A stretch of 64,000 nt of DNA from Rhodanobacteraceae bacterium ZG21-1 (GTDB lineage Bacteria > Pseudomonadota > Gammaproteobacteria > Xanthomonadales > Rhodanobacteraceae). A model generated the notes under the pieces. The model was given only the letters and a program-made list of their open reading frames with translations. It did no database searches and had not been told where the DNA came from. The stretch is from assembly GCA_021390615.1 (NCBI GenBank), contig JAJEJU010000022.1:124001-188000 (forward strand), written 5' to 3'. Made by a program: the position numbers and the translations under genes. This document shows, in pieces, positions 26,727 to 36,486 of this stretch (its first letter is position 1; every line of letters begins with the position of its first letter).

Positions 26727-28328
26727 ATGAGCGATCGCGAAACCATGGAATATGACGTCGTCGTGGTCGGCGCCGGACCCGCCGGCCTGTCGTTCGCGAT
26801 CCGCCTGAAGCAGCTCAAGCCCGAGGTCACGGTGTGCGTGATCGAGAAGGCCTCGACCATCGGCGCGCAGATCCTCTCCGGCGCGGTGATCGAGCCGCAG
26901 CCGCTGGACGCGCTGCTGCCGGGCTGGCGCGACAACCCGCCGCCAATCTGCGTGCCGGCCACCGAGGACGAGTTCTGGCTGCTCAGCAAGACCGGCGCGC
27001 GCAAGCTGCCGGTGCCGCCGGGCATGCACAATCACGGCAATTTCATCGTCTCGCTGGGCGCGCTGTGCGCGTGGCTGGCGCCGCAGGCCGAGGCGCTGGG
27101 CGTGGACGTGTTCCCCGGCTTCGCCGCCGCCGACAATGTCTTCAACGAAGACGGCTCGGTCGCCGGCGTGCGCATCGGCGACATGGGCGTGGCGAAGGAC
27201 GGCTCGCACAAGCCCGGCTATACCCAGGGCATCGACATCAAGGCCAAGGTCACCGTGCTCGCCGAGGGCGCGCGCGGCAGCCTCACCAAGCAGCTGATCA
27301 AGCGCTTCGAGCTGGACAAGGACAGCGACCCGCAGGGCTACTCGATCGGCATCAAGGAGCTGTGGCAGGTGCCCGCCGGGCGTGTGCAGCCGGGCAAGAT
27401 CTTCCACAGCTTCGGCTGGCCGGCCGACAGCCACACCTATGGCGGCGCCTTCCTTTATCACCTGGACAAAGACCGCATCGCGCTGGGCTACGTCAGCGGG
27501 CTGGACTACAGCGATCCCAACTACCAGCCGTGGGAGGCCTTCCAGCAATGGAAGAACCATCCGCTGGTGAAGTCCTTGCTGGAAGGCGGCAACATTCTTT
27601 CGGCCGGCGCACGCGCCATCGTCACCGGCGGCTACCAGTCGCTGCCCAGGCTCGAGATGCCCGGCGCCCTGCTGATCGGCGACACCGCCGGCCTGCTCAA
27701 CGTGCCGAAGATCAAGGGCACCCATCAGGCGATCAAGAGCGGCATGCTGGCCGCCGAACACCTCGCCGCGAACGCGCTGGACCCGGCGGGCTTCGACGCC
27801 AAGCTGCGCGGCTCCGAGGTGATGGCCGAACTGAAGAAGGTGCGCAACGTCAAGCCGGGCTTCAAGAAGGGGCTGTGGTTCGGCATGCTCAACGCCGCCT
27901 GGGAAACCGTGCTGGGCGGCGCCTCGCCGTGGACGCTGAAGAACAAGGCCGACTGGTCCTCGCTGCACAAGCTGGGCCAGCAGGAAGAGCCGAAGCGCGA
28001 CTACGTGCAGCGCGAGCTGCCTCCGCGCGACCGCCTGGCCGGGGTGTACTTCGCCGCCACCGAACACGACGAGGATCAGCCGATCCATCTGCAGGTGGCC
28101 GACACCTCGGTCTGCGTGAGCAAGTGCGCGCAGGAATACGGCAACCCCTGCACGCGCTTCTGTCCGGCCAACGTCTACGAGATCGTCGACGACGGCGCGG
28201 GCAAGCGCCTGCAGATCAATGCCGCCAACTGCGTGCACTGTAAAACCTGCGACATCAAGGATCCCTACCAGATCATCAACTGGGTCACGCCGGAAGGCGG
28301 TTCCGGGCCGAACTACCAGAACCTGTAA
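26727..28328 (+). CDS. Electron transfer flavoprotein-ubiquinone oxidoreductase
   Basis: A 533-residue ETF-QO, which takes electrons from ETF and reduces ubiquinone at the membrane. The N-terminal FAD site (YDVVVVGAGPAGLSFAIRLKQL) and ligand part (GAQILSGAVIEPQPLDALLPGW) are typical. The C-terminal 4Fe-4S cluster cysteines appear as KCAQEYGNPCTRFCPANVY with VHCKTC. GDTAGLLNVPKIKGTHQAIKSGMLAAEHLA is conserved. The enzyme's substrate ETF is encoded by etfB-etfA 2.2 kb downstream, separated by two minus-strand GT2 genes. The ATG at 26727 has CGGAG upstream. Confidence 0.95.
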   Translation: MSDRETMEYDVVVVGAGPAGLSFAIRLKQLKPEVTVCVIEKASTIGAQILSGAVIEPQPLDALLPGWRDNPPPICVPATEDEFWLLSKTGARKLPVPPGMHNHGNFIVSLGALCAWLAPQAEALGVDVFPGFAAADNVFNEDGSVAGVRIGDMGVAKDGSHKPGYTQGIDIKAKVTVLAEGARGSLTKQLIKRFELDKDSDPQGYSIGIKELWQVPAGRVQPGKIFHSFGWPADSHTYGGAFLYHLDKDRIALGYVSGLDYSDPNYQPWEAFQQWKNHPLVKSLLEGGNILSAGARAIVTGGYQSLPRLEMPGALLIGDTAGLLNVPKIKGTHQAIKSGMLAAEHLAANALDPAGFDAKLRGSEVMAELKKVRNVKPGFKKGLWFGMLNAAWETVLGGASPWTLKNKADWSSLHKLGQQEEPKRDYVQRELPPRDRLAGVYFAATEHDEDQPIHLQVADTSVCVSKCAQEYGNPCTRFCPANVYEIVDDGAGKRLQINAANCVHCKTCDIKDPYQIINWVTPEGGSGPNYQNL

Positions 28329-28403
28329 GCCGCAGCCCATCATCGCCGACGCAGCCCGCGCGCCGACGCGTGTGGACGCATCGGCTGTCGACGCAAATGG
28401 AAG

Positions 28404-29330
28404 CTAGGCCTTCGCCTGCAGCGGGCAAGGCCCGACCCGGCCGCGCACGCCGTCGAGCATGCCGCGCAGCATAAAGCGCAGATTGCGCGCGCGCGGCCCG
28501 ATCAGCACCGCGAACAGAAACAGCTTCACCAGCACCCGCGGCAGATCCTGCGCCACCCAGATCCGCGGCGTGTGCGGCATGCGATAGAGGCGCACGCGGT
28601 TGCGCATCATGTAGTAGAGCCGCACCGGCCCATGCACCACCACCTTGCCCAGCCCGAACGGCAGCGAACGCCGTGCGTCGCCCAGCCGGTGATGCATGGC
28701 GGCCGCGCACACGCCGTACAAGGCATAGCCGTGCGCGCGCACGCGGAAGCTCCATTCCAGATCGACGTTGTCGATGAACAGCCCGGCATCCATGGCGCCG
28801 ACGCGATCCAACACCTCCAGCGGAATCAGCGTGCCCGAACTGATCAGGAAATCGCAGGCCAGCGCCTGCCCCTCGTGCTCGCACCAGAGTTTGCGGTTGA
28901 GCGGAAATCCCACGCGCACGAACGGCGCATCGCGGTCTTCGCGCAGATCGTGAAAGCGCGGCCCCACCGCCGCGACCGGCTGCACGCCGCCTAGCCGCAG
29001 CAGGGCCGCAAGCAAGGTCGCCACCATGTCCTCGCCGGGCGTGCTGTCCTGATCCAGCAGCAGCACGTAGCGATGGCCGCGCCGGCGCGCCCAGTCGATG
29101 CCCTGATTCTGCGCGGCTGCCAGTCCCGCGTTGCCGCCCTGACGCAGCACCGCAGCGACGCCCGGCATGGCATCGCTGCAGCGGCCGGGCTCGTCCGCTC
29201 CGGTGTTGTCGACCACCACCACGGCCCCTACCTGCCCGGTCACGGCGTCCAGCAGGGTACGCAGCACCTCCGCGTCCGGGCGATAAGTCACCACAATCGC
29301 GCAGACGCCGTGGTCGTCGCGCTCAGTCAT
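28404..29330 (-). CDS. GT2 glycosyltransferase (rhamnosyltransferase-like)
   Basis: A 308-residue GT-A fold enzyme. It has CAIVVTYRPDAEVLRTLLDAV, VVVDNTGAD, GGNAGLAAAQNQGIDWA, LLLDQDSTP (DxD-type metal site) and FIDNVDLEWSFRVRAHGYALYGV, a set common in bacterial rhamnosyl- or related transferases of O-antigen synthesis. The C-terminus is amphipathic and rich in Arg. It overlaps the upstream GT2 gene by 8 bases, so the pair is translationally coupled. The donor sugar is not proven. Confidence 0.85.
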   Translation of the reverse strand: MTERDDHGVCAIVVTYRPDAEVLRTLLDAVTGQVGAVVVVDNTGADEPGRCSDAMPGVAAVLRQGGNAGLAAAQNQGIDWARRRGHRYVLLLDQDSTPGEDMVATLLAALLRLGGVQPVAAVGPRFHDLREDRDAPFVRVGFPLNRKLWCEHEGQALACDFLISSGTLIPLEVLDRVGAMDAGLFIDNVDLEWSFRVRAHGYALYGVCAAAMHHRLGDARRSLPFGLGKVVVHGPVRLYYMMRNRVRLYRMPHTPRIWVAQDLPRVLVKLFLFAVLIGPRARNLRFMLRGMLDGVRGRVGPCPLQAKA

Positions 29331-30309
29331 GGCGCAGCAGGTCGCGCAGCATGGAGCGGCGACCGGTTCCATAACGGTGATAGCTGCCATCGCGCGCTTC
29401 GCGCAGCACGCCCGGCAGACGGCGCCAACGCGGCTTGCGCCCCAGCGCGACGCGCGCGATGAAGTGCTCGCGCTTGTGCACCACCGCCGCAAGGCAGCCC
29501 GGCGCGACCCGCTCGCCCAGCTGCTTCAGATGGGCCTCGAGACAGCTCATCCGCGCCACTTCGGCCTGGAACTCTTCGCGCCGCGGACTGACCAGGTCGT
29601 CCCATTTGTCCCGCCAGCTGCGCTTGCGCATGCCGACCTGGTTGTTGGCGTGCTGCCGGTAATCGATCAGCGGCGCCTCGACCATGCCTACGCGCCCCAG
29701 GGTCGACAGCACGATGGCCAGCCACTCGTCGTGAATCCAGCCCGCGCCTACCGGCAAGGCCGCGTCGACGACCTCGCGGCGCAGCGCCGCGGTCGCCCCC
29801 GTGACCATGCTCCGCCGCAACAGCACCTCGAAGGCCCGGCCGTCGCGCACCAGCTGCTTTTCGGCCTCGCGCAGCGCCAGCGCATCGAACAGGGTGACGC
29901 CGCGCCACTGTCCCGCCGCATCGACCAGGCGCGCATCGCTGCACAGCAGGAGCAGCTGCGGTTCGGCGGCGAAGCGGGCCGCCATCGCGGCCAGCTTGTC
30001 CGCGCGCCAGATGTCGTCCTGGTCGCACAGGAACAGCACGTCGCCGCTGGCCTCGTGCAGCATCTGCGAGAAATTGCCGACGAAGCCCAGGTTCCGCTCG
30101 TGTCGGAACAGTCGCACTTCCACGCCCGCGGCGCGCGCGCGCGCCGCGAAAGCCAGCAGCAGCTCCCAACTGGCGTCGTGCGAGCCGTCGTCTCCGACCA
30201 CGATCTCGTCCGGCCGGCGCGTCTGCGCCAGCAGGCTGTCGAGCTGGTCGCCCAGATGGACTGCGCCGTTGTAGGTGCAGAGCACCACTGAAAGCCTCAA
30301 GCCGTCCAT
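29323..30309 (-). CDS. GT2 glycosyltransferase
   Basis: A 328-residue family 2 glycosyltransferase. The N-terminus LRLSVVLCTYNGAVHLGDQLDSLLAQ is followed by VGDDGSHD, ERNLGFVGNFSQML and LFLCDQDDIW (metal site), then WIHDEWLAIVL and IDYRQHANNQVG, typical of surface-glycan transferases. An open frame continues upstream to 30432, but ATG 30309 gives a normal family N-terminus. It is the first gene of a two-gene minus-strand unit lying between ETF-QO and etfB, a sign that glycan genes have been inserted among the ETF genes. Substrates are unknown. Confidence 0.85.
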   Translation of the reverse strand: MDGLRLSVVLCTYNGAVHLGDQLDSLLAQTRRPDEIVVGDDGSHDASWELLLAFAARARAAGVEVRLFRHERNLGFVGNFSQMLHEASGDVLFLCDQDDIWRADKLAAMAARFAAEPQLLLLCSDARLVDAAGQWRGVTLFDALALREAEKQLVRDGRAFEVLLRRSMVTGATAALRREVVDAALPVGAGWIHDEWLAIVLSTLGRVGMVEAPLIDYRQHANNQVGMRKRSWRDKWDDLVSPRREEFQAEVARMSCLEAHLKQLGERVAPGCLAAVVHKREHFIARVALGRKPRWRRLPGVLREARDGSYHRYGTGRRSMLRDLLRHD

Positions 30310-30499
30310 CCGCCGCGCGATTTTCGCCCGTCTCTGCCCATGCCGCATGATGCCTGAGCCCACCGGCGATGGGCAGGGGCCGTTTAAAACGCACGTCACG
30401 CGGGAGGCTCGAGAGACGCCGGACGGCCACACAGGCTAAACTTGCGGACGATCGTTTGTTTGCCCGCCGCAGCGGGCATGGCACCCAAGGAAATCGATG

Positions 30500-31246
30500 A
30501 TGAAGATTCTGGTCGGCTACAAGCGCGTGGTGGACTACAACGTCCGCATCCAGGTGAAGCCGGACGGCACCGGCGTGGTGACCGATGGCGTGAAGCTCTC
30601 GGCCAACCCCTTCGACGACATCGCGCTGGAAGAAGCGCTGCGCCTGCGCGAAAAAGGCCTGGCCGAAGAAGTCGTGGTGGTCGGCATCGGCCCGAGCGAC
30701 CTGACCGCCCACCTGCGCAACGGCCTGGCCATGGGCGCCAACCGCGCCATCCACGTGGTCACCGCCGACGCCGTGCAACCGCTGACCGCGGCGCGCACCC
30801 TGCTCAAGCTGGTCGAGAAGGAACAGCCGGGCCTGGTCATCCTCGGCAAGCAGGCCATCGACGACGACGCCAACCAGACCGGCCAGATGCTCGCCGCGCT
30901 GTGGGATCGCCCGCAGGCGACCTTCGCCAGCAAGGTGGAGATCGCCGACGGCAAGGCGACCGTGACCCGCGAGGTGGACGCCGGCCTCGAGGTGATCAGC
31001 GTCGACCTGCCGGCCGTGGTCACCAGCGACCTGCGCCTGAACGAGCCGCGCTTCATCAAGCTGCCGGACATCATGAAGGCCAAGTCCAAGCCGATCGACC
31101 TGATCGAGCTGGCCACGCTGGGCGTCGACTCCGGCGACCACCTCAAGACCACCCACTACGCCGCGCCCGCCAAGCGCAGCAAGGGCGTGATGGTGAAGGA
31201 TGCGGCCGAGCTGGTCGCGGCGCTGAAACAGAAGGGCCTGCTCTGA
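30500..31246 (+). CDS. etfB: Electron transfer flavoprotein beta subunit
   Basis: A 248-residue ETF beta chain. It starts MKILVGYKRVVDYNVRI and has the conserved NPFDDIALEEALRLREKG, VGIGP, GKQAIDDDANQTGQMLAALW, LKTTHYAAPAKRSKGV signature. It forms the FAD/AMP-binding heterodimer with EtfA, carrying electrons from acyl-CoA and related dehydrogenases to ETF-QO. AAGGAA at 30487-30492 fits ATG 30500 (7 bases) better than ATG 30497. It is followed 28 bases later by etfA. Confidence 0.96.
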   Translation: MKILVGYKRVVDYNVRIQVKPDGTGVVTDGVKLSANPFDDIALEEALRLREKGLAEEVVVVGIGPSDLTAHLRNGLAMGANRAIHVVTADAVQPLTAARTLLKLVEKEQPGLVILGKQAIDDDANQTGQMLAALWDRPQATFASKVEIADGKATVTREVDAGLEVISVDLPAVVTSDLRLNEPRFIKLPDIMKAKSKPIDLIELATLGVDSGDHLKTTHYAAPAKRSKGVMVKDAAELVAALKQKGLL

Positions 31247-31274
31247 GCAGCCGCCGGACGAGGAGACACTACCC

Positions 31275-32219
31275 ATGAGCAAGATTCTGGTCATCGCCGA
31301 ACACCTGGACGGCAAGCTCAACCCCTCGACGGCGCGCGCGGTGAGCGCCGCCGCCGCGGTGAAGCCCGAGGCCATCGACGTGCTGGTGCTCGCCGCACAA
31401 GCCGACGCCATCGCCGCCGAGGCCGCCAAGATCGAGGGCGTGAGCCGCGTGCTGACGGTCGCCCGCGCCGAGAACGCGCATCCGCTGGCCGCCGTGCTGG
31501 CGCCGCAGATCGCCAAGGCTGCCGCAGGCTACACCCACGTGTTTGGGCCCTCCACCACCTTCGGCAAGGACGTGATGCCGCGCGTGGCCGCACTGCTGGG
31601 CACTGCCCAGGTCAGCGACGTGATGAGCGTGGAAGGCTCGCACAGCTTCAAGCGCCCGATCTACGCCGGCAATGCCATCGTCACGGTCGAGGCCGAGCCC
31701 TCGCACGTGGTGGTCGCCACCATCCGCACCGCCTCCTGGCCCGCCGCGGCCAGCGGGAACGGCAACGCCTCAGTCGAAGCGCTGAGCGTGGACGCCGCCC
31801 TGCCCTCGCACACCCGCTTCGTCGAACTGCGCCAGGGCAAGAGCGACCGCCCTGACCTGCAAAGCGCCAGCAAGGTGGTGTCCGGCGGCCGCGGCGTCGG
31901 CTCGAAGGAAAACTTCGAGATCATCTACAAGCTGGCCGACAAGCTCGGCGCCGGCGTAGGCGCCTCGCGCGCTGCGGTCGACGCTGGCTACGTGCCGAGC
32001 GATCTGCAGGTCGGCCAGACCGGCAAGATCATTGCGCCGGAGCTGTACATGGCGATCGGCATCTCGGGCGCGATCCAGCACCTCACCGGCATCAAGGACG
32101 CCGGCACCATCGTCGCGATCAACAAGGATGGCGAAGCACCGATCTTCGAGGTGGCCGATATCGGCCTGGTGGGCGACCTGTTCAAGCTGCTGCCCGAGAT
32201 CGAGCAGGCGATCGGCTGA
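31275..32219 (+). CDS. etfA: Electron transfer flavoprotein alpha subunit
   Basis: A 314-residue ETF alpha chain with a complete C-terminal FAD-binding domain ([71 protein letters not shown]), matching the family at full length. AGGAG precedes the ATG. It marks the left boundary of the polysaccharide locus: in Xanthomonas the hypervariable lps locus lies between etfA and metB, and here the same two genes flank part A. Confidence 0.96.
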   Translation: MSKILVIAEHLDGKLNPSTARAVSAAAAVKPEAIDVLVLAAQADAIAAEAAKIEGVSRVLTVARAENAHPLAAVLAPQIAKAAAGYTHVFGPSTTFGKDVMPRVAALLGTAQVSDVMSVEGSHSFKRPIYAGNAIVTVEAEPSHVVVATIRTASWPAAASGNGNASVEALSVDAALPSHTRFVELRQGKSDRPDLQSASKVVSGGRGVGSKENFEIIYKLADKLGAGVGASRAAVDAGYVPSDLQVGQTGKIIAPELYMAIGISGAIQHLTGIKDAGTIVAINKDGEAPIFEVADIGLVGDLFKLLPEIEQAIG

Positions 32220-33439
32220 GACATGACCGGGGCAGCGTGCTGAAGCCTGTCCTGGCCATCTCCGAGAGGTGAGACAGGGCCTCCCCCCCGGTGGCCCAGT
32301 GCCGCGTGCGCGGAATTCAGCCAATCATAGCCCTCGCCTGCAGGCGGGACTGCGGCATGAAACGTCGCACACGCCGTTCCCTCAGCGATTGCTGCCGTCC
32401 ATCCATCTTGCTGCCGAGCTGCAGCTCCGCTGACCGACCGACGTCAAATGAAAAAGGCGTGGGCAAATACATCGGTGTTGCGATAGCCAGCCATAGGGCT
32501 CGCAACCACATTCTCGAGCCCGTCGCATCGGTGCGACGGGACCCGGGTCGAATGCATCCATGTCGTCGTCGACGGCCGCCCTGGCGCATGAGCCACGCCG
32601 ATGATTTAGCCATCCGTCCCGCTCAGATGAGCGGGCATCGCTCGCAACGTTCGACATGATGCGGTAGCTCATGCCGCAATAAGCCTGCGATGCAGTGCGA
32701 CATGACCTAAGCTCGATATATTGGCAATAGAACGACATGAGCTTGTCGGATTGGACTACCGGGTTTATCCATGGGCCGCCTACCGTCGAGCTTCGGCTCG
32801 CCATGCTCGCTAGCCGTCCAGGGGATCATCGCAACTGACGCCTTTGCCCGACGAATCGCCCTACGGCGCCTGCCAGACTGGGCGGCGGCAGCATGCCCGG
32901 CATGCCGGCTCTCCTTCCGGGGATATCGCTCGACCCGCTCACGGGCGGCAGGAAAAGTGTATTCGGACACAAAGTAGCGAAAGCCATGTGGCGGCAAATA
33001 TCCCCACGCCGGCAACAAGACAGTCGTGCGGCAATCCTCAGACTGAAACCCATGGCGCGTCGCATCGCGCCAAGCTTGTACGTTGAGGATTATGAAAGCC
33101 GGGAATAGAAAGAGCCGATTAGCTTGCTAAAACAAGCTAATTGGTCCCTGCTGCGTTAAGCCCCTTCAGACGTGCTTCACCAGCAACGTCCGAAACTCGT
33201 TAGGATGCGGGAAATCAGGGCTACCATCGCTGGCGCCCCACATGGGCCAGCCTCAGGGATTCCCGAGTCGGTCCGAAATGCAATTCGAAGCATTGAACCC
33301 CTGCTGAAAAGCCATCTTTGCGGCTGCGGCATATCGCGACCGGATGCACGCATGATTTTGCATAATATGTGCCAGATGGACGCCCATCCAGAATATTGCA
33401 CCATGCCGCCTTGCCTCATCGCACCAGGAAGCTTCCAAG
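32220..33439. other. Gene-poor 1.2-kb stretch at the left end of the glycan locus
   Basis: No frame here has convincing coding character. Short frames on both strands overlap, have mixed codon use, and match no family I recognise. GC content is visibly lower than in the flanking genes. It contains an inverted repeat at 33116-33143 and a possible -10 CATAAT at 33361-33366, about 75 bases before the GT2 start. It may be a decayed gene or insertion scar at the recombination edge of the locus, or simply a long regulatory region. Confidence 0.5.
33116..33143. repeat. Inverted repeat in the gene-poor region
   Basis: 9-bp perfect arms (ATTAGCTTG and CAAGCTAAT) around a CTAAAA loop, extendable by one wobble and one more pair. 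It is AT-rich, unlike the GC hairpins elsewhere, and could be a terminator, operator, or remnant of a mobile element end. Confidence 0.55.
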
Positions 33440-34378
33440 ATGCCTCAACCTACCGTTGCCGTACTCATCCCCTGCTACAACGAGGCTGTGGCCATTGCGC
33501 AAGTCGTCGCCGACTACAAAGAAGTCCTGCCTGAGGCTTCGATCTACGTCTACGACAATAACTCCACCGACAATACCGCAGGCATTGCCGCCGCCGCGGG
33601 AGCCATCGTCAGGAACGAACCGCAGCAAGGCAAGGGCGCAGTCGTACGCCGCATGTTTCGAGACATCGAAGCCGATTTCTACCTGATGGTGGACGGCGAT
33701 CACACTTACGATGCTTCGCTGGCGCCTCGGCTGCTGGAGCTGGCGATCGCGCAGCATCTCGACCTCGTCAACGGCATCCGCAAAGAAACCGAGCAGGCGG
33801 CCTATCGTGCAGGCCATCGCCTCGGCAATACCATGCTGACCGGCGCCGTCCGCAATATCTTCGGCGACCGCGTGCAAGACATGCTGTCCGGCTACAAGGT
33901 ATTTTCGCGGCGTTTCGTCAAATCCTTTCCGATCACCTCGATAGGCTTCGGCATTGAAACGGAGCTGACGGTCCACGCGCTGGAACTCGATATGCCCGTT
34001 GGCCACCTCGAAGGCCCCTATCGCGGGCGCATCGAAGGTTCCTCCAGCAAGCTCAATACCTATCGTGACGGCATCCGCATCCTCTGGCTGATCGTTCAAC
34101 TTTTCAAACACGAGCGCCCGACCGCCTTTTTCTCCCTTTTCGGCGTGTTACTCACGCTCGTCTCGCTGGCGCTCGGCGCGCCCTTGCTGAGCGAATACCT
34201 CCACACCGGCCTCGTCCCTCGCCTTCCCACCGGCGTGCTTGCCACGGGCATCATGCTGCTGGCCTTCCTGAGCTTCATGACCGGTCAAATCCTCGGCACC
34301 GTGACTCGCGGCAGGCGCGAAACCAAGATGCTGGCCTATCTGGCGTACCCTTCTTTCAATCGCCAGCAGTCACACTGA
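33440..34378 (+). CDS. GtrB-like GT2 glycosyltransferase
   Basis: A 312-residue GT2: VAVLIPCYNEAVAIAQVVADY, VYDNNSTDNT, QGKGAVVRRMF, YLMVDGDHTYDAS (metal site), VQDMLSGYKVFSRRFVKSFP, and two C-terminal helices (about 222-245 and 258-282). This is the polyprenyl-phosphate glycosyltransferase type (GtrB or DPM1), loading a sugar onto undecaprenyl phosphate for use on the periplasmic side. It lies 252 bases before a DUF2142 membrane protein, which may be the matching transferase. Base composition is lower in GC than in etfBA, suggesting transfer. Confidence 0.88.
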   Translation: MPQPTVAVLIPCYNEAVAIAQVVADYKEVLPEASIYVYDNNSTDNTAGIAAAAGAIVRNEPQQGKGAVVRRMFRDIEADFYLMVDGDHTYDASLAPRLLELAIAQHLDLVNGIRKETEQAAYRAGHRLGNTMLTGAVRNIFGDRVQDMLSGYKVFSRRFVKSFPITSIGFGIETELTVHALELDMPVGHLEGPYRGRIEGSSSKLNTYRDGIRILWLIVQLFKHERPTAFFSLFGVLLTLVSLALGAPLLSEYLHTGLVPRLPTGVLATGIMLLAFLSFMTGQILGTVTRGRRETKMLAYLAYPSFNRQQSH

Positions 34379-34630
34379 CGGCCTCGTTGCGGACTCGCCG
34401 TTTCCACAGTAGCTGGATCGTCGCATTTGATCGATTCACCTGGAAAGCCGAGCGCTTGATGCAAAGCCAATCCACCGATCGCCCTTATGGAATTTGTCGC
34501 CGCAGACCATGAATGACCGACAAGCATGTGAACGCTGCTGACGGATGATGACTCGGGGCATATAGGCATGCGGGACGCTACCGTCGCATGCATCCGAAGA
34601 ACGATCGCGATCAAACAAGACAAGACCTGC

Positions 34631-36436
34631 ATGAATACTAATACCGCCATTACGCTGCCTGCCGCGCCACGTCGCTGGCCTTTGTTTCTGCTTTGCTATC
34701 TGTTGATCGCCTACGTCTTCTCGGCCATCACCCCGCCATTTCAGGCGCCCGATGAGTTCAACCACGTTGAACGCGCCTATCTGCTCAGCCAGGGCTACAT
34801 CCTGCTGAAGTCGGTCAATGGCGCCCCCTCTGGCGGCGAAGTCGATCAGGGCCTGCTCGATTACATGGCGACGTTTCGCCCGATGGCGGCACACGCCGAC
34901 CGGAAGATATCCGCAAGCGAGCTGGCGGCAGCCAGCGAGATCCGGTGGTCCAATAGCAAGTCGCAGTTCGAGACGCCGGTCAACATGGCGTATTACTTTC
35001 CCTTGCTCTACCTGCCCTCGGCCATGGGCATGAAACTCGGCAGAGCCTTCGACCTGACAGTCGATCACTCCTATCGCCTGGCTCGATTGCTGACCCTGTG
35101 CACCTGCCTGGTCATTCTGTTCTTTGCGTTTCGCCTGTATCCGCCGCCGATTTTCGTCCTGGTGCTGCTTGCCCTGCCAATGAATCTCTTTCTGTTCTCG
35201 GCGGCGGTGCTGGATGGCATGGCTACGTCGGTTGCCGTGCTGGCCCTATCGGCCTTCATGCGCATCGTGGCCGACAAAGGCAAAGCCACTGACGGTGTCA
35301 TCCGCGTACTGATCGTCAGCATCGCCCTGGTCGCAGCAGCCCGCGCCAATCTGCTGCCGCTACTGCTGCTGCCTTTTGCGGCTTACTTGCTCGTGCGCAG
35401 GCGCAGCACGCTCGTATGGGCGGCAGTCTGCAGCCTGTTCGTGCTTGGCTGGACCTTTTGGACGGTCAAATTCACGGTCTTTCCGCCAGACCCGCGCAAT
35501 GTCGATCACCTGGCGCGCCTGTTTTCCTACGTGCTGCACCCCTGGACCTTTTTAGGGATCGTCTATGCGACGCTGACCGATCCCGGCATTTTCACCTACT
35601 ACGTCTATTCGTTTATCGGCACCCTCGGCTGGCTCGATGCACCGCTTCCCGCTGCTGCCTATCGCCTGTTCGAAGGATTGATCGCGTTGACCCTGCTCAG
35701 CTCGGTGTCCTGGCGCGCTCTTCGCATAGACTGGAAATGGCGCAGCATGGTCGCGCTATGCGTTCTCGCGTCGGTTCTGCTGACCTTCCTAGCCCTGTTG
35801 GTCGAATGGACGGTAGGTCCCGCCACCAGGGTGGACGGCGTGCAGGGGCGGTACTTCATCATTCCTGCGCTGATGCTGGCATATGCCTTGCTAAGCGAAG
35901 CTCAGCCGCTTGCCAGTTTCGGCGGTCTCGTGCGTACTGGCCTCGCCGCCCTGGTGCTGGCCGTTACGGTCCATTACAGCGTCCCGGTGCTTGTCGGCAG
36001 GTATTACGCCATGGCAGCGCAGCCCGAGGTTGCGGACCTTTCGCTTAAAGCCTCGCAGCCGCTCAGCAAAGATCGCCCCATTCAAATCCACTTTGCGCCC
36101 GCGCAAGCCGAGAACCCCGTCAATCTCAGCTCGATCAGCCTGCGTTTCGGCACTTACATGACGTCGCATCCGGGCAAGGCCGTGCTGCGGCTTTGGACGA
36201 CTAAACACGAGACCGCCACGCTGCCGATCAAGCTTTCCAGCCTGGTCGACAATGCCTACCAGACCTTCCCGTTGGACAACAAAGCCTATGTCGGCGGCGA
36301 GATCGTGGCGGAGGACGGCGAAGGCGTCAGTACATACGAAACCTACAATAGCCGCAGCGGCCTGATCACCGAGTGCATGGTGCTGGGCACGAGCGACAAG
36401 GGCTCCATTCTCACGCCGGGCTGCCCGCAGCCCTGA
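34631..36436 (+). CDS. DUF2142 multi-pass membrane protein (GT-C-like)
   Basis: A 601-residue integral membrane protein of the DUF2142 family. It has an N-terminal helix, a large periplasmic first loop starting PPFQAPDEFNHVERAYLLSQG, then about ten more helices to residue 470, and a C-terminal soluble part of about 130 residues that looks beta-rich. The acidic first loop is typical of GT-C glycosyltransferases, which take sugars from polyprenyl phosphate. With the GtrB-like enzyme upstream it could decorate the O-chain in the periplasm; this is inference. Start is uncertain: an in-frame ATG at 34568 adds 21 residues, but ATG 34631 gives a normal family N-terminus. Confidence 0.8.
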   Translation: MNTNTAITLPAAPRRWPLFLLCYLLIAYVFSAITPPFQAPDEFNHVERAYLLSQGYILLKSVNGAPSGGEVDQGLLDYMATFRPMAAHADRKISASELAAASEIRWSNSKSQFETPVNMAYYFPLLYLPSAMGMKLGRAFDLTVDHSYRLARLLTLCTCLVILFFAFRLYPPPIFVLVLLALPMNLFLFSAAVLDGMATSVAVLALSAFMRIVADKGKATDGVIRVLIVSIALVAAARANLLPLLLLPFAAYLLVRRRSTLVWAAVCSLFVLGWTFWTVKFTVFPPDPRNVDHLARLFSYVLHPWTFLGIVYATLTDPGIFTYYVYSFIGTLGWLDAPLPAAAYRLFEGLIALTLLSSVSWRALRIDWKWRSMVALCVLASVLLTFLALLVEWTVGPATRVDGVQGRYFIIPALMLAYALLSEAQPLASFGGLVRTGLAALVLAVTVHYSVPVLVGRYYAMAAQPEVADLSLKASQPLSKDRPIQIHFAPAQAENPVNLSSISLRFGTYMTSHPGKAVLRLWTTKHETATLPIKLSSLVDNAYQTFPLDNKAYVGGEIVAEDGEGVSTYETYNSRSGLITECMVLGTSDKGSILTPGCPQP

Positions 36437-36455
36437 GTAGATTGAATGAGCACCG

Positions 36456-36486
36456 ATGTCCTGCCCCGCCGTGCGGGGCTGGACAT
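36456..36486. terminator. Strong hairpin between convergent glycan genes
   Basis: ATGTCC/GGACAT outer arms and CCCCGC/GCGGGG inner arms are separated by a 2-base interior mismatch, with a CGT loop. It starts right at the stop of the minus-strand GT2 and 20 bases after the DUF2142 stop. There is no T-run, so it is presumably a rho-dependent or structural end. Confidence 0.55.

Noticed and set aside
26568-28343. A 591-residue open frame antisense to the ETF-ubiquinone oxidoreductase gene
   Set aside because: It mirrors a strongly conserved gene in high-GC DNA and has no recognisable domain.
32291-33108. Several short open frames on both strands in the gene-poor segment
   Set aside because: They overlap one another, lack ribosome-binding sites and match no family I know; the possibility of remnants is kept as a finding only.
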